Of a DNA stretch of 5,185 nucleotides, positions 4,622 through 5,185 are shown one piece after another (position 1 is the stretch's first letter; each line of letters begins with the position of its first letter). This DNA is from an uncultured Eggerthellaceae bacterium (GTDB taxonomy: Bacteria > Actinomycetota > Coriobacteriia > Coriobacteriales > Eggerthellaceae): assembly GCA_958454405.1 (NCBI GenBank), contig CAUEBO010000107.1:1-5185 (forward strand), read 5' to 3'. Made by a program: the position numbers and the translations under genes. The notes under the pieces are model-generated. The model searched no databases and had not been told where the DNA came from. It saw only the letters and a program-made list of their open reading frames with translations.

Positions 4622-4993
4622 ATGATCGCACGCTTGTCGCGCATCGTTCCCCTGCTCATCCTGCTCGCCGTGGTGGCCGGCGTGGTGTACCTGGTAGTGG
4701 CCTACCGGCATTCGCCGAACCGGGCCAAGGAGATCCTCATCAAGCTGTTCACGGCCCTGACGGGCGCGCTGTCGGTGTTTTTCCTGCTCGTCAGCGCGTA
4801 CGCGTGGTTCGAGCACAACGACGCGGTATTCGACCTCGCGTTCAGCTTCCTGATAACGGTGCTCGTCGGCCTTGTGGTGACCCGCATCTGCCGTGCCGTG
4901 TTCCTGCGGCACCATCCCAGCTACCGCAAGAAGCCCATGAAGACGGAGCGCGTGGGCGTGCGGCGGAGCGATCGCGGCCGTCGCGGCCGCTGA
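4622..4993 (+). CDS. small three-helix membrane protein, unknown function (LemA operon)
   Basis: A 123-residue protein I do not recognise as a named family. It has three hydrophobic helices at about 8-28, 38-61 and 68-89, then a strongly basic tail of about 30 residues (RHHPSYRKKPMK ... RRSDRGRRGR). The loop after helix 1 is basic (HSPNRAK) and the loop after helix 2 is acidic (FEHND), so the positive-inside rule suggests N-terminus out and tail in the cytoplasm. AAGGAG (4608-4613) lies 8 bases before ATG 4622, a strong ribosome binding site. It follows lemA after 45 bases with no terminator visible, so one transcript with lemA is likely and it may work at the same membrane site. The basic tail could bind anionic lipids or nucleic acid; that is speculation. 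Confidence 0.85.
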   Translation: MIARLSRIVPLLILLAVVAGVVYLVVAYRHSPNRAKEILIKLFTALTGALSVFFLLVSAYAWFEHNDAVFDLAFSFLITVLVGLVVTRICRAVFLRHHPSYRKKPMKTERVGVRRSDRGRRGR

Positions 4994-5018
4994 CGGGGCT
5001 CGGGCAGTCCGGCTCGCA

Positions 5019-5037
5019 GCGCTTCGCGCAGAAGCGC
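5019..5037 (+). terminator. hairpin after the lemA operon (no T tract)
   Basis: GCGCTTC (5019-5025) and GAAGCGC (5031-5037) form a perfect 7-bp stem with loop GCGCA, 25 bases after the membrane-protein stop. No U-run follows on the plus strand, so at best it is a factor-assisted stop or an mRNA 3'-end stabiliser. Confidence 0.3.
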
Positions 5038-5041
5038 GCGT

Positions 5042-5082
5042 GAAAGCGAAAGTCCCCCGCGCGCTGCACGCGCACGGGGGAC
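5042..5082 (-). terminator. intrinsic terminator of tRNA-Ser(GCU)
   Basis: The minus strand forms a stem from 5082 to 5052: eight pairs beginning GTCCCCCG, one C/A mismatch, four more pairs, and a 5-base loop. It is followed by TTTCGCTTTC, a T-rich tail that supports termination on the minus strand, 10 bases after the tRNA's encoded CCA. The same hairpin may also stop the convergent lemA transcript, although that side lacks a T tract. Confidence 0.7.
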
Positions 5083-5092
5083 GGGGATTCGG

Positions 5093-5183
5093 TGGCGGAG
5101 AGCTGGGGATTCGAACCCCAGACACCCTTTTGGGGTGTACTCGCTTAGCAGGCGAGCACCTTCGGCCTCTCGGTCAGCTCTCC
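5093..5183 (-). tRNA. tRNA-Ser (anticodon GCU)
   Basis: A complete class II tRNA gene of 91 bases including CCA, minus strand. The acceptor stem GGAGAGC (5183-5177) pairs with GCTCTCC (5103-5097), with discriminator G and encoded CCA (5095-5093). The anticodon stem CTCGC/GCGAG holds loop CTGCTAA with anticodon GCT at 5149-5147, decoding AGC and AGU. The long variable arm ACACCC/GGGTGT marks serine, and the T arm CTGGGG-TTCGAAT-CCCCAG is regular. Its promoter lies beyond the window edge. Confidence 0.97.
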
Positions 5184-5185
5184 GC

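Noticed and set aside
4978..4993. GCGGCCG repeated at the end of the membrane-protein gene
   Set aside because: It is explained by the Arg/Gly-rich basic tail in high-GC codons; no longer repeat is present.
1..5185. CRISPR arrays, insertion sequences, transposase or integrase genes
   Set aside because: No regularly spaced repeats, terminal inverted repeats or recombinase motifs were seen anywhere in the window.

Overview
The window looks like chromosomal DNA from a high-GC actinobacterium. The protein styles (a HAEHG-type citrate synthase, a TadA with an insertion, a LemA operon, CCA-encoding tRNA genes) would fit the Coriobacteriia, for example an Eggerthella-like gut organism. That placement is inference; no taxonomic marker gene is present. 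Most of the window has high-GC coding sequence (one 60-base line inside ispE counts 75% GC by hand). The stretch from about 766 to 2225 is clearly poorer in GC (55% in 1381-1440, 30% in 2161-2220).

Layout: 1-652 (+) is the C-terminal part of a citrate/2-methylcitrate synthase, followed by hairpins in the convergent gap. 766-2001 (-) is a compact three-gene operon, read as HigB-like toxin, HigA-like Xre antitoxin, then a small SecB-like protein. This is the gene order of a toxin-antitoxin-chaperone (TAC) module such as HigB1-HigA1-Rv1957 of Mycobacterium tuberculosis, and it is the most interesting content of the window. Its upstream region (2002-2225) is AT-rich and carries an extended -10 promoter, two dyad-symmetric candidate operators and a possible 49-codon leader ORF. 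2250-2337 (-) is tRNA-Ser(UGA) with its own terminator.

2391-3907 (+) is a translationally coupled pair, tadA (tRNA A34 deaminase) and ispE (MEP-pathway kinase). 4022-4993 (+) is lemA followed by a small three-helix membrane protein, probably one operon with its own extended -10 promoter. 5093-5183 (-) is a second serine tRNA, tRNA-Ser(GCU), with a strong terminator lying between it and the lemA operon.

The housekeeping genes (tRNA-Ser, tadA, ispE, lemA, citrate synthase) form the stable backbone. The TAC-like cassette appears to be an accessory insertion between citrate synthase and tRNA-Ser. In the expected mechanism the antitoxin neutralises the mRNA-cleaving toxin only while the SecB-like chaperone protects it, and the antitoxin represses the operon. 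That mechanism is carried over from the family and is not shown by the sequence.
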